From: Chelonoidis abingdonii
Taxonomy: Eukaryota > Chordata > Testudines > Testudinidae
DNA length: 64,000 bases
NCBI RefSeq assembly: GCF_003597395.2
Contig: NC_133770.1
Coordinates: 11,182,201 to 11,246,200 of the forward strand
Reading direction: 5' to 3'
Under the pieces are notes generated by a model. The model made no database searches. It was not told the DNA's origin and saw nothing but the letters and a program-made list of their open reading frames with translations. The position numbers and the translations under genes are program-made. Position 1 is the first letter of the stretch. Each line of letters starts with the position of its first letter. Below, piece by piece: positions 1 to 12,198 of this stretch.

Positions 1-486
1 AATTCATGCCCGGTGACCTGTCCATGACTTGTACTATAAATACCCCGACTAAATCTTAGCTGGGGAAAGCCGCTGCTCCACGGGGCCCCTGCTGTGTGTG
101 CCTCTGCTCTGGGGCAGGGTGGGGCAGATGCCGGGGGCCACTGAGCAGCTGCTGATCCGGCCACCCCTGGGGCCGTCCCCCTGCCACTGCTCCAGCCATC
201 CCTGTGACCGTTGCCAGGGACTGTCAAGCTGTGGCTGCTCCTGCTCCTGCCACCCCTGGGACTGCTACTCAGGTGGTCCCTGGGGTCAGCCACACTGGCC
301 ACTGCTCAGTTGGTCCTCAGGGCCCCCTGTCCAGAGCCGCCTGAGCAGCGCCCAGTGTGTCTGACTCCAGGGCTGGCTGAGCGGCCTTGAGATCGGTCAC
401 AGTGGCTGCTGCAGAAATCACGGAGGTCGCAGAAAGTCATAGAATCCGTGACTTCCGCAAACTCCATGACAGACATGGAGCCCTAG
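1..486. repeat. GC-rich interspersed element
   Basis: The left end carries ggtgacctgtccatgactt and taaataccccgactaaatc. The interior is rich in CTGCTGCTCC/CCCCTGGG motifs. The right end (about 395-486) is a near-palindrome: aatcacggaggtcgcagaaag / aatccgtgacttccgcaaac. I recognise this as a dispersed turtle-type repeat. The TATA-like 'ctataaatacc' near 33-43 belongs to it and is not a supported promoter. The whole lies in the last intron of the GHRHR-like gene. Confidence 0.6.
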
Positions 487-504
487 TTATAATGTATCGA
501 ATAT

Positions 505-685
505 ACATAGACTATATGAATAGTATAGAATCTCTGTCTCTGGAGGTTTTTAAGAACAAGTTAGACAAACACTCATCAGGAATGGTCTAGTTATTACTTA
601 GCCCTGCTTTGAGTGCAGGGAACTGGACTAGATGACCTAGTGAGGGCCCTTCCAGTCCTCCACATGTCTGAGATTCAATGTTATT
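505..685 (+). mobile_element. CR1-type LINE 3' fragment
   Basis: It contains ggaggtttttaagaacaagt, ggaactggactagatgacc and a cttccagtcc tail, the normal order of a CR1 3' end. It is degraded and sits in the intron before the GHRHR-like terminal exon. Confidence 0.75.
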
Positions 686-727
686 GATGGCATCCACTGC
701 AGACATATTCTTGTGGCTATAAGAGGG

Positions 728-744
728 GTGTGTGTGTGTGTGTG
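728..744. repeat. (GT)n microsatellite
   Basis: About eight GT dinucleotides in a row. Confidence 0.9.
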
Positions 745-1236
745 ATGGCAGTACCTACAATGTGCTAGGCACTATCCAGACAGAGGTTAGGGGAAAGGGG
801 GCATAAAAAAGACTAATCCACTCAAACCAACTCTATTGATTGTAACAGGGCTGAAATAGGTCTTTTCAGACACACTTCAATTCGGACAGGCTAAGAGCCT
901 TATGGATGAGCCCCAGCAGATGTTGCCACAAATTGGAGGCCCCATGGCAGAAAGCACAAAAACCATTGTGCTAGGGCCTGACCAACAGAGGGGTGACGGA
1001 TGGAGTTGGGTGGTGGGAGCTCTTAAAAATCAGTGAGAGCTGCTGGGTCCTGAGCGCTTTTGACAATCAATCCACTTGTTTAGGTCCCTAGATTTGGATT
1101 TAGAAAGCTAACCTTGGACAGGTATTTTTTTGACAATCTTAGCCTAAGTGTCTGTGAAGTTGGAATAGCCACATTCGTTCTATGTCCCATTCTTTGGCTA
1201 TTCTCCCCTTCCCTCCCTTTTCGTTCTTTTCCTTAG

Positions 1237-1425
1237 GTTCAGGCTGAATTAAAGAAGCGACTGCGCAAGTGGCAGTACCAAGAGTACCTGAGCTTCACCC
1301 GCAAACCTCGGTGCATGTCTAGAGAAAACAGCCCCGTTAACTATGTCACTCAGTTATCACTGCTTGAAAAAATCAGCCCTCAGAGGAAAACGTCCCTTTA
1401 CCGGAACGGCACATCCTCCGCGTGA
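1237..1425 (+). CDS. GHRHR: Terminal coding exon of a class B (secretin-family) GPCR, probably GHRH receptor
   Basis: The exon follows a strong polypyrimidine tract and TTAG acceptor (1233-1236) and reads 62 codons to a TGA at 1423-1425. It starts VQAELKKRLRKW, the hallmark start of the intracellular C-tail exon in secretin-family receptors just after TM7. It ends ...VTQLSLLEKISP...NGTSSA, which resembles the VIP/GHRH receptor tail pattern TQ-S-L---SP. The exon begins in phase 0 and has the same length (189 nt with stop) as the terminal exon of ADCYAP1R1 in this window, as expected for paralogues. These receptors couple to Gs and adenylate cyclase at the plasma membrane. GHRHR is inferred mainly from its known neighbourhood with ADCYAP1R1; GHRHR2 or a VIPR-like receptor cannot be excluded. 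Earlier exons lie left of the window: no 42-nt TM7 exon was found in 1-1236. The receptor class is secure and the exact gene is not. Confidence 0.6.
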   Translation, partial: VQAELKKRLRKWQYQEYLSFTRKPRCMSRENSPVNYVTQLSLLEKISPQRKTSLYRNGTSSA

Positions 1426-1507
1426 GCCTCCCAGAGCAAGCTGAGGTGTTGCAGTATTGTCTCCTGAAAACATAACGGAGGGATGGCCAATATGGAGTCT
1501 CTGGAGG

Positions 1508-3502
1508 GTGACCATATTTCCCTACGCTGAATACGGGACGCTGGGTAAAATTATTCATATTCAAGCGAGTTCAGTGGCAATCAATCAGAACTATACAGTA
1601 CGAATGTTCAAATTAACATCAAGCTGACTGAGACCCCGTTAAAAAGAAATACCGTGGAGTTGGATTCTTTTTATTTACCTTCTTATCTGTAAAGCTCTAG
1701 GGTTCACACAGGGAGGGGTGACTGACACACCCCTATCCCCCCACACACAAGGAGAGGTGACACATATACATGCCTATATACCTCTCTCACACAGGGTGGG
1801 TGACTGAGTGACCCGACCCTCCCTGCCTGATGTGCTTCGCCTGCCATGCCTGGCTGGGCCCCCGGGACGGACCCGCCTCTTCTGGTACCTGGCACTGCAT
1901 CTTCCCAAGGCAAGACGTGGGGGGACACATGGGGTCACATGCCCCTCCCCCCCCAGATTTCTCCCTGGGTTCACACCAGAACGTGGCCAGCAGCAGCAAT
2001 TTGGCACTGTGCAGGAAGGAAGGGACAGGAGCAAGGGCGGCTCCAGGCACCAGCACGCCAAGCACGTGCCTGGGGCGACAAGCCACGGGGGGCACTCTGC
2101 TGGTCGCCGCGAGGGCAGTAGTCAGGTTGCCTTTGGCGGCATGCCTGTGGGAGGTCCACCGAAGCTGCAGGACCGGGGACCTCCCGCAGGCAAGCTGCCA
2201 AAGGCAGCCTGCCTGCCGTGCTTGGGGCAGCAAAATACCTAGAGCCATCCCTGGACGGGAGTTGCTTCCAGCTGCAGGGCAGGAGGATTGGGGGAAGGGA
2301 TGACCTGGCCCATGTCTTTGCAGAGCTCATCGCTCCTCTCCCCTCTATGGCTGGAAGCAGCTTGTCCCTTCCTGCCTGCACAGTGTCAAAGGCAGCTAAC
2401 ACCTCCTGGCTGCTGTTGGCCACCAGCATAACCCAGTGGCCTCCTGTCCTCCCGCCTTAGGGCTGGAAGGGGTTAAGCCCTAAGGATGCATTGAACACCA
2501 GGGCCCAGGGAATGCAACTGCAGGGCCTTCAGCAAACCCAGCCAGAGAGCTGGCTCAGCAGGGGAGGGTGCCTAGGAGCACCCTAGGGGATGGAGCAACC
2601 TTGTGTGCCCTGGGGGCAGGACCCAGCATGTGGCAGGGTAGGGGAGGAAGATTGTGTAAGCCCCTGCCTGGGGAGCTGCTGTGGAGCCTACAGGTTCAGG
2701 GAGTAAACAGGCTGGAAATCACTTCCCCCCAACTCCAGAGCTTAGCTGAGGGGCAGAGAGGTTCCCCCTTGCCAGCGCTGTGCGGGGCTTTGGCACATGC
2801 AGGTCTCGGCTCCTCCTGGCCAGCGCCCTGGGCTGGAAGATCTTGGGCTTTCCCGAGGTGCCAGCCCAGCCACAGGCAGTGGGGGAAGGAAGGGTCCTGC
2901 CAGCCAGGCTGTTGGTGAGCTGAGCGCTCTGACGAGGGTTGGTTCTCCACACAGCGTTGGGACAGGACACGCCCTGCTGGGGGGGGTATGGAGGAGCAGC
3001 ATGGTTGGGGGGTGGATGAAGGGCAAAGCAGGGAGAGGACAGTGAAAGGGGGAGCATGTAAAGGGCCAGTGGCTGGGCAGCAGAGGCAAAACATAACTGG
3101 CCACTGCCTGGCACCTGCCTGCACTCACCAACCACCACAGCTCACAGCGTGCAGCCAGTGCCAGCCAGAAACGGGACGGGGAGCTGGGCCTTCCTGGCCG
3201 CAAGCTAGCTTGCAGCAGGGGTGCGCTGATGGATCAGCAAGGGGAGCAGCTGGACCCACATGCTGCATCTTCACCCCGCCACCAACTTGAAGATCCACCC
3301 TCATCATTGGCTGTGGGACCCTCACCACTGGTGGGAGGGCGGCTGGTGAGCAGGGATCCAGCCAGCAGCAGGACCCACCAGCACTAATGGGGTGAGACAG
3401 AAAATACGGAACAATTTGCCTGTTTTTAATAAAAAGTCAGGACCCTTGCAGAAGGGCTTAAATATGGGACTGTCCCTTTAACAATGAGACGTCTGGTCAC
3501 CT
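1508..3502. mobile_element. Composite region bounded by inverted GGTGACCA / TGGTCACC ends
   Basis: It starts ggtgaccatatttccc...aatacgggac and ends aatacggaac...aatatgggactgtccc...tctggtcacc, so the termini are imperfect inverted copies as in a DNA transposon family common in turtles. The 2-kb interior is GC-rich, contains another element (2036-2250) and has no coherent protein. I could not find a matching target duplication, so it may be two related fragments rather than one element. Confidence 0.4.
2036..2250. repeat. GC-rich inverted-end element (ggctcCAGGCACC...cctagagcc)
   Basis: The ends ggctccaggcaccagc and caaaatacctagagcc are imperfect inverted repeats. The interior carries complementary blocks gggaggtccacc / ggggacctccc and gcctttggcggc / gctgccaaaggc, so the whole could fold on itself. 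Related fragments occur at about 8752-8818 and 11150-11232. It explains the many overlapping spurious reading frames here. Confidence 0.6.
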
Positions 3503-4029
3503 TAATTCGCTGTGGATCCTCATGATGGAACTTCTTGTACTAAACATCTCCCATTCCTCACTGCTGGTGCAGAGAAATTAGGAGACCTGATCTTTCATTC
3601 CTTGAGAGTTCACTCCCTTAGGTACGCTGACCCCATTCCTAAACTACTGTACCTTAACACACTGCCATTGAGGTCAATGAAACTGCCCCAATGTGCACCA
3701 GAAGGGGAGCTGGCCCCACCTAGCTACATGATTGTGGTTGCTCAGCTTGGGATAACTTAAAAGATGACTGGATTTCAGAAAGTACAGAGCATCCATCTCC
3801 TGAATACCAGTCTCCTTTTACATGTTTCATGATTTTTAGTAACAGTTACAAATCTTGGCCCTAAACTGTTTAGGTTCATCTGTTGGGGAGATTCTGCATT
3901 AGATCAATCATTAGTTCAGTCTATCATGGCAATTTCTATGTTCCCAGTGTTGTTGTGGTTGGCATTCTCAGTTTGCTAGGTTTCAGCTGAAGATTGGTTC
4001 CTGCTTCAGTGTCCCCAGCATCCCACAGT

Positions 4030-4180
4030 ATCTATGTTAGTGGTATGATCTAGTGGGTAGGGCATGGAATTGAGAGCCAACAAATCCTAGTTTACCGATG
4101 GCTTCACGGGGTAACACTGGTCAATCACAACCTCTTTGCTTTAATAGTCCTCTCTGTAAACGGGAGGATGGTGCTTTGGC
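4030..4180 (+). mobile_element. MIR-like SINE fragment
   Basis: The tRNA-like head ctagtgggtagggcatggaa and ...gagccaacaaatcctag is followed by MIR-type words (ggtcaatcacaacctctttg, ctctgtaaacgggagg). Degraded. Confidence 0.5.
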
Positions 4181-4414
4181 CAAAACTTGGACCCTTATTG
4201 AAGGCTGAGTTGTCCCCTTCCATGGTGAAACTCCCATGATTAAGCTAAGGGGAAGGAAATCTACATGAGGATTTCCCTTGGAGGGTTCCTCCCCCATGGC
4301 TCAGTTGAGGGTAGAGTTTTATTTTCAGGACCAATATGCTGCAAGGCCTGCCCCCAAACTTGGCTGCAGGAACCCAGCACCATTTGGGCAGATGCCTAAT
4401 GTGTCCATGGAGTG

Positions 4415-4765
4415 AAGGGTGGTCCAGTGTTTAGGGTTCTAGATGTAGGAAGCCTGGGTTCAAGTCCTTACTCCACCACAACCTTGCTGGGTGAGTGGGC
4501 CTCAAGTAACTTGTCTGAGATTTTAAAAGAGGTTTAGGTGCCTAATAGGAACATCAAAAGCACCTAAGAGGCACTTAACCCTGACTGAAACTGATGGGAG
4601 TCAGGCACCCGGGTGTTCTTGGAAATCCCACTCTATTTACATTTTTATGCACCTCAAAACCTCAGTTCCCCACCTGTAAAGTGGAGCCAATAGCACTGCC
4701 CTGCCCTACAGGGTGCTGGTGAGGATCAATACATTAAAGGATGTGAGGCTTTCAAATAATGGGAT
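4415..4765 (+). mobile_element. MIR-like SINE carrying an internal palindromic segment
   Basis: The left part has a tRNA-like head and B-box-like gggttcaagtcc, then cttgctgggtgag. The right part has aaaacctcagttccccacct / gtaaagtggagccaatagc and gtgctggtgaggatcaatac, the MIR core/tail order. Between them, about 4525-4625 is an inserted palindrome-like segment with taggtgcctaa and its mirror cacctaagag...gtcaggcaccc. Confidence 0.6.
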
Positions 4766-5984
4766 AATGGGGGGCAGAGGGGTTAGACATTGCTCAGATG
4801 TGGTACTGTTCCCCCAGCATCCCTCCCCTCCATTTCCTGGTAGTGCAGTTCCACTTTGACCTCCTCTGGGAGGATTGCACCATGGTGTTGGCTCTGTGGG
4901 TAATGTCATACAGGCCCAAATAAGCTCTCCAGACTGAATGAGCAACCCCTCCCCACCCAAAGCAGGGCCTCCCATTCCCTAACCCCAGCCAGCCCCATCC
5001 CCATCTCCTTCTCACTCCCATACAGAGCCTGACCTCACAGAGCGTCCTCTTCCAGAGCCCAGGGAGGTGGTGGTGGCTGGGGAGGGTGCTATCTCCTATT
5101 TCCATGTGGACAGGGATTCCTTGGCTGTCAGTTCCCCTCTAAGCTTGGATCTTGTTGGCACAAGTCAACACTCAGATTGTATTCAATTAGCTTCTCATTG
5201 CAATGAGTGCGAGTGTGCCAGAGCAAAGTCCATGTCTCTGGATTTGGGCCTTTGCCAAGTGTTTTGGATTTACTCCAGTGATCTAGAACTGCAAAGCATG
5301 TATGAACTCTTGTTGGAAGGCATCATCACAATACGGCCCTGACCCACAGCCCAGTCAGATCAAAGGGAGCAGTTCCAAAGGCTTCATCTTCATCTTCAAA
5401 GCCCTACATCTCTAGTTCCCTCACTAAAACTAGACCGTACCTAGCTAGACTCCTAACCAAGTAATTCAGATCATCCATCTGTTAATTACAATCTTACCTT
5501 TCAGCTCCAGCAGCCCTAATGTTCTCTGCAAGGGGCCATCCCCCTATGTTGTGTCTGCCCTGGGCACCGCATCAGCTCTTCTCGTAAAAGAGCATCATTT
5601 TGATCCCCTGTTTAAAATTCTCATTGCTTAACATGAGGAACTGGAAACTGGTGTGTGGTTTCTTTTTACTGCAGATGTAGACACATACAATAAAGATAAT
5701 AATGGCTGATGTGGCATAGTAATATTTAGATCTTCATGATGCTATAGTTCAGATGGAAAATTAAATGACTAGACTATGGATCAATTTTAAGGCAGGGAAA
5801 TAAAGATTTACAGCTATGACTTCTTCACTGTAGACAAGGTTTTCCTACAAAAAGCCCCCTTCCAGCAGTTGAAGTCAATGCAACTGAGTGCCATCAATGA
5901 GGCACCGCTCAGATGTGTGTTAGAGGGCTTACTCCTTCACCCTTTCACTTCCCTGGTCCTTCTCCCATGAACAGAGAACAGCAA

Positions 5985-6720
5985 TACCCAAAATCCGAAG
6001 GTGCAAACAATTCAATGTTTATTGGGGTGAACTTCCAGCAAGCATGATTTCAGTTTCCTTCCTCAGTGTCCCCCTTCCCAGCTCTGACACCACAGACCCT
6101 TGCCTGTGTCCCTGTTCCCATTCCTGCCCCCTTAGTGAAACATGATTCCAATTCCCCCACCCCTATTCCCTGTTCCCATTCCCCCCCTTACTTCCTGATT
6201 GACTGCAGACTATATAGTAAAACTTGAGTTCTGCTTAGCTATACCTTAACTAATCATTTTACTGAAATTTACCTAAGTAATCATAACATATTGTAACATA
6301 ATTCTCTAACCAATTATATCCCACTACCCTGATTAACTTACACCTCGCAAAATTAATTATACAGCAGACAGAAACAATTAGACAACCAGACAGATTAACA
6401 ATAGAAAAGTGGGGGCCATAGAGATAAAACAGTGCACAAAAGGGAGTTTCACAACCACAACTAATGAGAAGTGATTTCTTTCCAGCCCGGATGCTGTCAA
6501 ACTAAGTTTTCTTTAACCATCTTTATCTGGTGGTGATGGGCACTCTCGGGACAGGATTGTATTCCTACCAGCCCAATAGCACCTTATTTCAGTGTGACTG
6601 GTTTGGAATGTGAGGATGTGACCGTTCACTTCCCAGCTTACGGCTGCCCCTGCTGTTTAGCCAAAGGCCTTAGCCTAAGAACAGGGCCTCAGACGGTTAT
6701 AGTGAGAGAAGGTCCTTTAT
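5985..6720 (-). mobile_element. Probable LTR of an endogenous retroelement (solo, no coding sequence)
   Basis: On the - strand, the AATAAA in caataaacattgaattgttt is followed by a T/G-rich stretch, and the upstream part is A/T-rich with moderate-length non-coding character, as in an LTR. I recognise the block as recurrent in turtle genomes. There is no gag, pol or env homology. The boundaries are estimates. Confidence 0.35.
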
Positions 6721-6917
6721 GCAGGCAGATAGTGATTTTGATTCTTTCTTTTACACCTCTGTAACTAGCTAAATGATAAACATATACCTGAATTCTTAAA
6801 GTACAGGCCTTTACAAGCAGGTCTGCATATCTATATCCTAACCATGTGCACCCACTTGTAATCAGTTGCAGGATTGGGGCCATATGGCAGACACCTCGCT
6901 GCATACATAGCACTGGA

Positions 6918-7170
6918 AGAGACCTCTTGGGTCAAGACCAGCCCCCTGCTAATGCCACTGAAAGCAACGCCCTCATATAATCCCATTCATAAACTGATCA
7001 AGCTCCTTATTACAACTAGTTTGGTTTCTTGCCCTCACTACTGCAACTGGGAGGCTGCTCCAGAACCTCACTCTTCTGATGGTTAGAAACCTTCAAGTTT
7101 CCAGCCTAAATTTATTGATGGTCGTTTTATCCCCATTTGTTCTTAAGAGCACCTCTGAGAGTTGAATCCA
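6918..7170 (-). mobile_element. CR1/L3-type LINE 3' fragment
   Basis: On the + strand it reads ctggaagagacctcttgggt ... accctcaag/ctcctt ... tggttagaaaccttcaagt ... ttgttcttaagagc, the reverse complement of a CR1-like 3' region. Degraded. Confidence 0.65.
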
Positions 7171-8292
7171 GAGCCGTGTAGTCAGCCCTCTACCCCAACC
7201 CATGAAAGTTCACTCAAGTAAATTGTTGCATTAATTTGTATAGGGCTGCTCACATGAGTCAAGTTACCCATGCGCCCAAGTGTTTGCGGGACTGGGCCCT
7301 GATGGCAACAGAAGTTGAGGGGAGCCCCCAGTTTCATATGGACCAGTAGTGGGCTCTACAATAATAGATTGTCTGAGCTTTATGGGGTAACATTCTCCCC
7401 AGAGCAGTTTTCCCCCTTGTTTCCTGGTCTTTCCCCTCTTCTCCCACCCATGATCTGTTACACAGGACTGCCAAGTGTCAGCCATCTTGTGTGACTCACA
7501 ATACCAAGCCACAGTAGTGTTCACAGAACAGAAAGCTTCCCTGCTGGAGCCAAACACGGAAGGGGCAGGTGTGGCAAGCAGCGTTGGTGGCCATTGGGAC
7601 AAGATGAAGAGGCACTTTTCCTGCACCCTGGTCCTCAAGCACTTCCTGCGGTGTCCTAGGCAACCCCAACACCATGTTTTAGCCCTAGCTACTCCTCCCC
7701 AGCCACTTCCACCAGCCACCCCTCACTCAACTTCTTCCAAGAGATTGCCACCCTCCCCACCAGCATCCCCAGTTCCCCCAGCCTCCCATCCTGCTTTCCA
7801 AAAGACACTGCCTCCCTGACACCATTCTTGCCCCAGACACCCCAGCACACTTCCCCCTCCAGCCTCCCTAAATACCCAGCAATGGTCTTCCTCTTCACCA
7901 CAATCTACCTAATACTTCCAGACACGCTCCAGCATGCCTCCCCCCAGATGCCAAGTTTTGTGCACTTCTGTGTCCTACCCCTGGCACCGCTTCAGGTCAA
8001 GGTTTATTGACCATATGCTGAAGTTTAGGGTTCTATGAATAATTGTTTGCATCTATTCAAACTACCTTAATATATAATTTGCATCAACTATCACACCTGG
8101 ATCAGTGCAAAACTTGCCCCTGACTGCGTTAACATCTGTGTGACACATCAGGGAGCAGAGACTAGCCTATGATTTGAATGGCTGCTGGTCCCTTTTTCAC
8201 TAATGACATGAAAATATTGGGGGTGCGGGGGGACATGAAGTGTCATATCAGAGCCTGAACAATGTAAACAGATTTTTCACAGAGGCTAACAC

Positions 8293-8396
8293 TGAATCAT
8301 AGAATCATAGAATATCAGGGTTGGAAGGGACCTCAGGAGATCATCTAGTCCAACCTCTTGCTCAAAGCAGGACCAATTCCCAACTAAATCATCCTG
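8293..8396 (-). mobile_element. CR1 LINE 3' end fragment
   Basis: On the + strand it starts gaatcatagaatcatagaat and continues gggttggaagggacctcag and catctagtccaacc, the reverse complement of the CR1 3' terminus with its 8-bp tail repeats. Confidence 0.9.
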
Positions 8397-11300
8397 AAAT
8401 GTGGTTCCTGTGTGTGGGGAGGTGCTACCACCTTGTGGTGTATGTTTGTAAGCAGTTCTGTAATATGCAAAAATACCGGAGACCAATACACCAAGCTAGG
8501 TAGTCAGCCACATTTGGAGTGCCTAAATACAGACCGCGCCTAAATGGCAACAGAACATTGGCCTTGGCATACAGCTGATACTTCAGCGGGAGGGATGCTC
8601 ACATTTCTCCCACCTGGCTTAAATAAAATTTAAACAATTTCTTACTGTCAGTCTGTCAACTGGTGGGTTGTGACTCCTGGGGCAGACCATAAAATGCAAC
8701 CGGGCAGATCACAGCGTTGAAAAATCTAAAGCAAAGAAACTGTTGCTCCTCCCAGGGCTGGCTCTAGTTTTTTTGCCGCCTCAAGCAAAAAAAAAAATTC
8801 GGCTGCCCCCTCTGCCCTTTTTTTGATGGCTTTTACACATGTTTGCACAGCACCTGATTTGCCTTGCTTTCTACTCTGCTCAGCAATGGCTGTCGATGGC
8901 TCTTTAACCTCATTCCAAGGGCATCTCTTAGCTCAAAAGAAAGATGGGGCTTGTATTTGTTACTTGGTTTATTGGGGGCAACTTGTCTTATTAAACGGGA
9001 ATCTCTTTTATATTTGCTCTTCTTTCAGCGCAGAACTTCACTTCCCACCCAGACTGGAAGTGAGAGCAGAGAGTTTCACTCCTTAAAGTCTAAAAACCAC
9101 CAGTGTTTCCTTCCCCGCTTCTCTCTCCTTTAGGTAAAAGGCTCCTGGTGTCTCTCCCTTTCACCTTCATTGGAAGGAATGTCCCCCCCCCCGCCCCCAG
9201 TCCCCGCTTTCCCATTACCATCCTCCTTCCAGTGACCTGCTCCTGTAGCGAATGCCTCACATGTCTAGGGTCGGGAAATATCCTACAGATCAAAAGGGAA
9301 GTGTGTGTGTGGCAGGGGATCGGGACAACAGGGTCTGGGAGCGCCACTCAGTCTGTCCCAGAGCCATGAAAAAACCTCACCTGGACAGTTCAGCTCCCAT
9401 ATCTCTCTCTCCTCTTCCCCAGCACTAGCGGGGTTTGCATCCAAATAGCTGTGAATTACACTTACTGTTGGGATGTTTTTCTTTTTGTTGTTTTACTGGA
9501 GCTAGACAATAATCTGCACGAGTTACTGGATGCTCCTTTGCTAGCAGGGCAGCACTTAAAGGCACTTGGTTTTGGGACCCCCCTCCTCACTTTGCAGCTC
9601 AGATCACTCTGCAAACAGACCAGAGGAAAGCAGCGGCCAATCCTCAGCTGGTGTGAACTGATATTGACTTCAGCTGAACATTCCCACCATCTGAGGAGCT
9701 GCCCCCAAAGGTGTTTCTCAGTTACACTTAGCATGTGTGACATGGGTCCGGGACTCTCTCCGCCACCTGAGGCCCAGATCCTGCTCTCATGAGAAAGAAG
9801 TCAGCACAGATCCTTGTTGATCCCTCCATTACACTGTCTGATTGTGACAAGGGCAGCACCTGCCAGTCTCTCCGGGCCGCTGCTTGGCAGAGGGGCTGTT
9901 TTCGGGGGGGAGCACGTGTGGGTCCGTGGGTGCAAGCCAGCGCCATGGACAGCAGCTCGGGAAAGTGCTTGGTTCTCAGATAAGCAAAGAACACGTGGAG
10001 GAGTTATCCTGGCCTTGACTCGCCTCCTCGTTTCCAGAGTAGCGCGGAATGAGCCTGGGATGGCATCTGGGGTCACCTTTGCTAGGACTGTGTTTGAGTC
10101 TGACAATTACGTTCATATGAGTCATGCAGAAATACAGAGACACAGAGACCCTTACGCCCTGTCCCTCTGCCCAGTCCTTGTTTCTTTAGAGTCAGGTCTG
10201 CTTTTGACATAGCTCCATCAGACCAGGCGCCTTTGGCTGGGGTAGCCTGCTGCAGCCATACACAGCGATTGTGGGAATTGGGCTCCAGCGGTGAAGGTGG
10301 GGTGGAAATAGGGCTGGCTGCATCAGCCTGACCCCCTGTGTCTGCTGCCTATTTGTACGGACAGGTCCCCCCTAGGTCTGGAATCTCTCTCTCCGTCCAG
10401 AAACACGAGTGTGAAATCTCTTGAACTCTGTGTTAGCCTTGCCAAAGTCCAGTCCACTTTTGCTTAGAGGACAGCGGCAATGCACGTGGGATCCAGCTGT
10501 CAGGATGAATTTCACTCTGGAGATCCATAAACCAGGTGTTTGATCTCTCCCCTCAGGTGCCTCACTGCGTTCTGACATTATAAACCATTGTGGTTACTAG
10601 GTATCCCAGTGAAGGGACCCTGAATTGGCTGACATGTCTGTGCTAGCCCCTATGTGATCTTCTCTTTCCAGATGTGCTGGCCCCTTGCACACCCCCAAAA
10701 TTCAGGACTGAGGGCTTCTGAGTTTGAGGCAAGCTGGTTAGCTTGGAAACGGTACCGATTTCCATTTAAACGCTACATGGATTGGAGCCCAGAGAGGCAA
10801 ACCTGATTGGAAACCATGAGGTCTGTGCTCCAAGAGATTCTTGGGGATTTTGAAAGTGGCCCTACAAACCCTTCCTAGCCTGAGTAATTCTTAATGCACA
10901 AATTGTTCCAGTGGAGCCGGTGGGGTCAATCCCATTAGTAAGGAATGCAAGATCATAAAGAGAGCTAGACCCTGCAGACGTTTGTCTGGTCCAGCCCCAG
11001 CACCTAAGCTCCTTTTAGCTTTCCATGCGCCCAGCTTCTCTTTCCTAGTGGGAAATTGTATAGTAAATCCCTTGAATCGCGAGTAAGCACACGGGCCGGT
11101 GCTCTTTTCCTTGCAACACCCGAAAGCCTCAACCCCTGGGAAGAGGATGGCCAGAATGCCGCCCCTGGAAATGTGCCGCCCCAAGCACGTGCTTGTTTTG
11201 CTGGTGCCTAGAGCCGGTCCTGGCTCCTCCAGTCCTTCAAGGTCAAGCACTTTCTGTCAAGCTCTCCAATCTCTCTTGCACACACCCACCCACCCCTGAA

Positions 11301-12094
11301 TTACATGGGGCTAGCATTGTTAACATGGAGCATTTTCATTTTCATCTTACTTTTATCACAACTGTAAGAGGGACATGGTGATTTTTGACAGTGTAAGGGT
11401 GTGCCCAGCTGAACTGGTTGAATAACAGTCTGACCTAAGTCTTGTGCTGTCCCCGACCCCACCTCCATGGGGTGAATTTTGCCCCTAGCCTTGTGGGCAA
11501 GCTCTCCTGTCTGACCCAATGGCATTTTCACATTGAGACGAGGGGTTACATGTTACAAAACTGGTCCCTTTCGATCATGCTTCAAGATATAGCCTGGTGT
11601 GTAGCTAGAAGATAGCAGTCATGGATCCAGGGCTGGGCTGTGCTAAGACAACTTTGCCCAACTCTTGCCAATTCAAAACTGCTGTGAAGTTGGCTTACCC
11701 AGCCACTGGTTCCTGACCCTTAAGAGAGGGGGCCTCAAGCTGTGTGCATATTCAGGCCTCCTCCCTGCCACTACACATAATGCTGATACCCATGCCCTAC
11801 CTGTAGCCAGCAACTGAGGCAGAAGGATGTGGCTGAGGCACCCCTGTGACCTGGCAATGACCAGTTGTCATAAAAACATGTGGGACCCTAGGTCAGAGCC
11901 CAGGCTGTGGGCAGGCTTCCTAGTGGTTAGAGTCAGGCGCCAGGAAATTTCATATGCCCATTTCTCCCTGAGCTGAGATGACACCTCTTCAGCCATAGCA
12001 GAGGCTTTGGGCATGCCGCTATATTATTAACGCTGCCAAAAGTGTAATAAGGGAGTTGCTTTGTGGTTTCTTTTACTGAGCATTAATCGCCTGA

Positions 12095-12198
12095 ATTAGA
12101 TAATCCTGGTCTAGATAATACTTAGTCCTGCCTGCGTGCAAGGGGGCTGCGCTAGATGACCTCTCAAGGTCCCTTCCAGTCCTATGATTCTATGAATT
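12095..12198 (+). mobile_element. CR1 LINE 3' end fragment
   Basis: It reads cctggtctagataatactta ... ctagatgacctctcaaggtc and ends cctatgattctatgaa, a sense-oriented CR1 terminus. Confidence 0.9.

Noticed and set aside
33..43. TATA-box-like ctataaatacc
   Set aside because: It is part of a dispersed repeat and no gene starts downstream; the next exon is a terminal exon.
1704..2429. Many overlapping reading frames of 75-157 codons on both strands
   Set aside because: They lie in a GC-rich repeat with few stops by composition. No frame resembles a known protein, and the block has mirrored repeat segments.
2696..3328. Overlapping open frames on both strands
   Set aside because: Low-complexity Pro/Ser/Cys-rich translations in all frames, no splice sites or domain, same repeat-like block.
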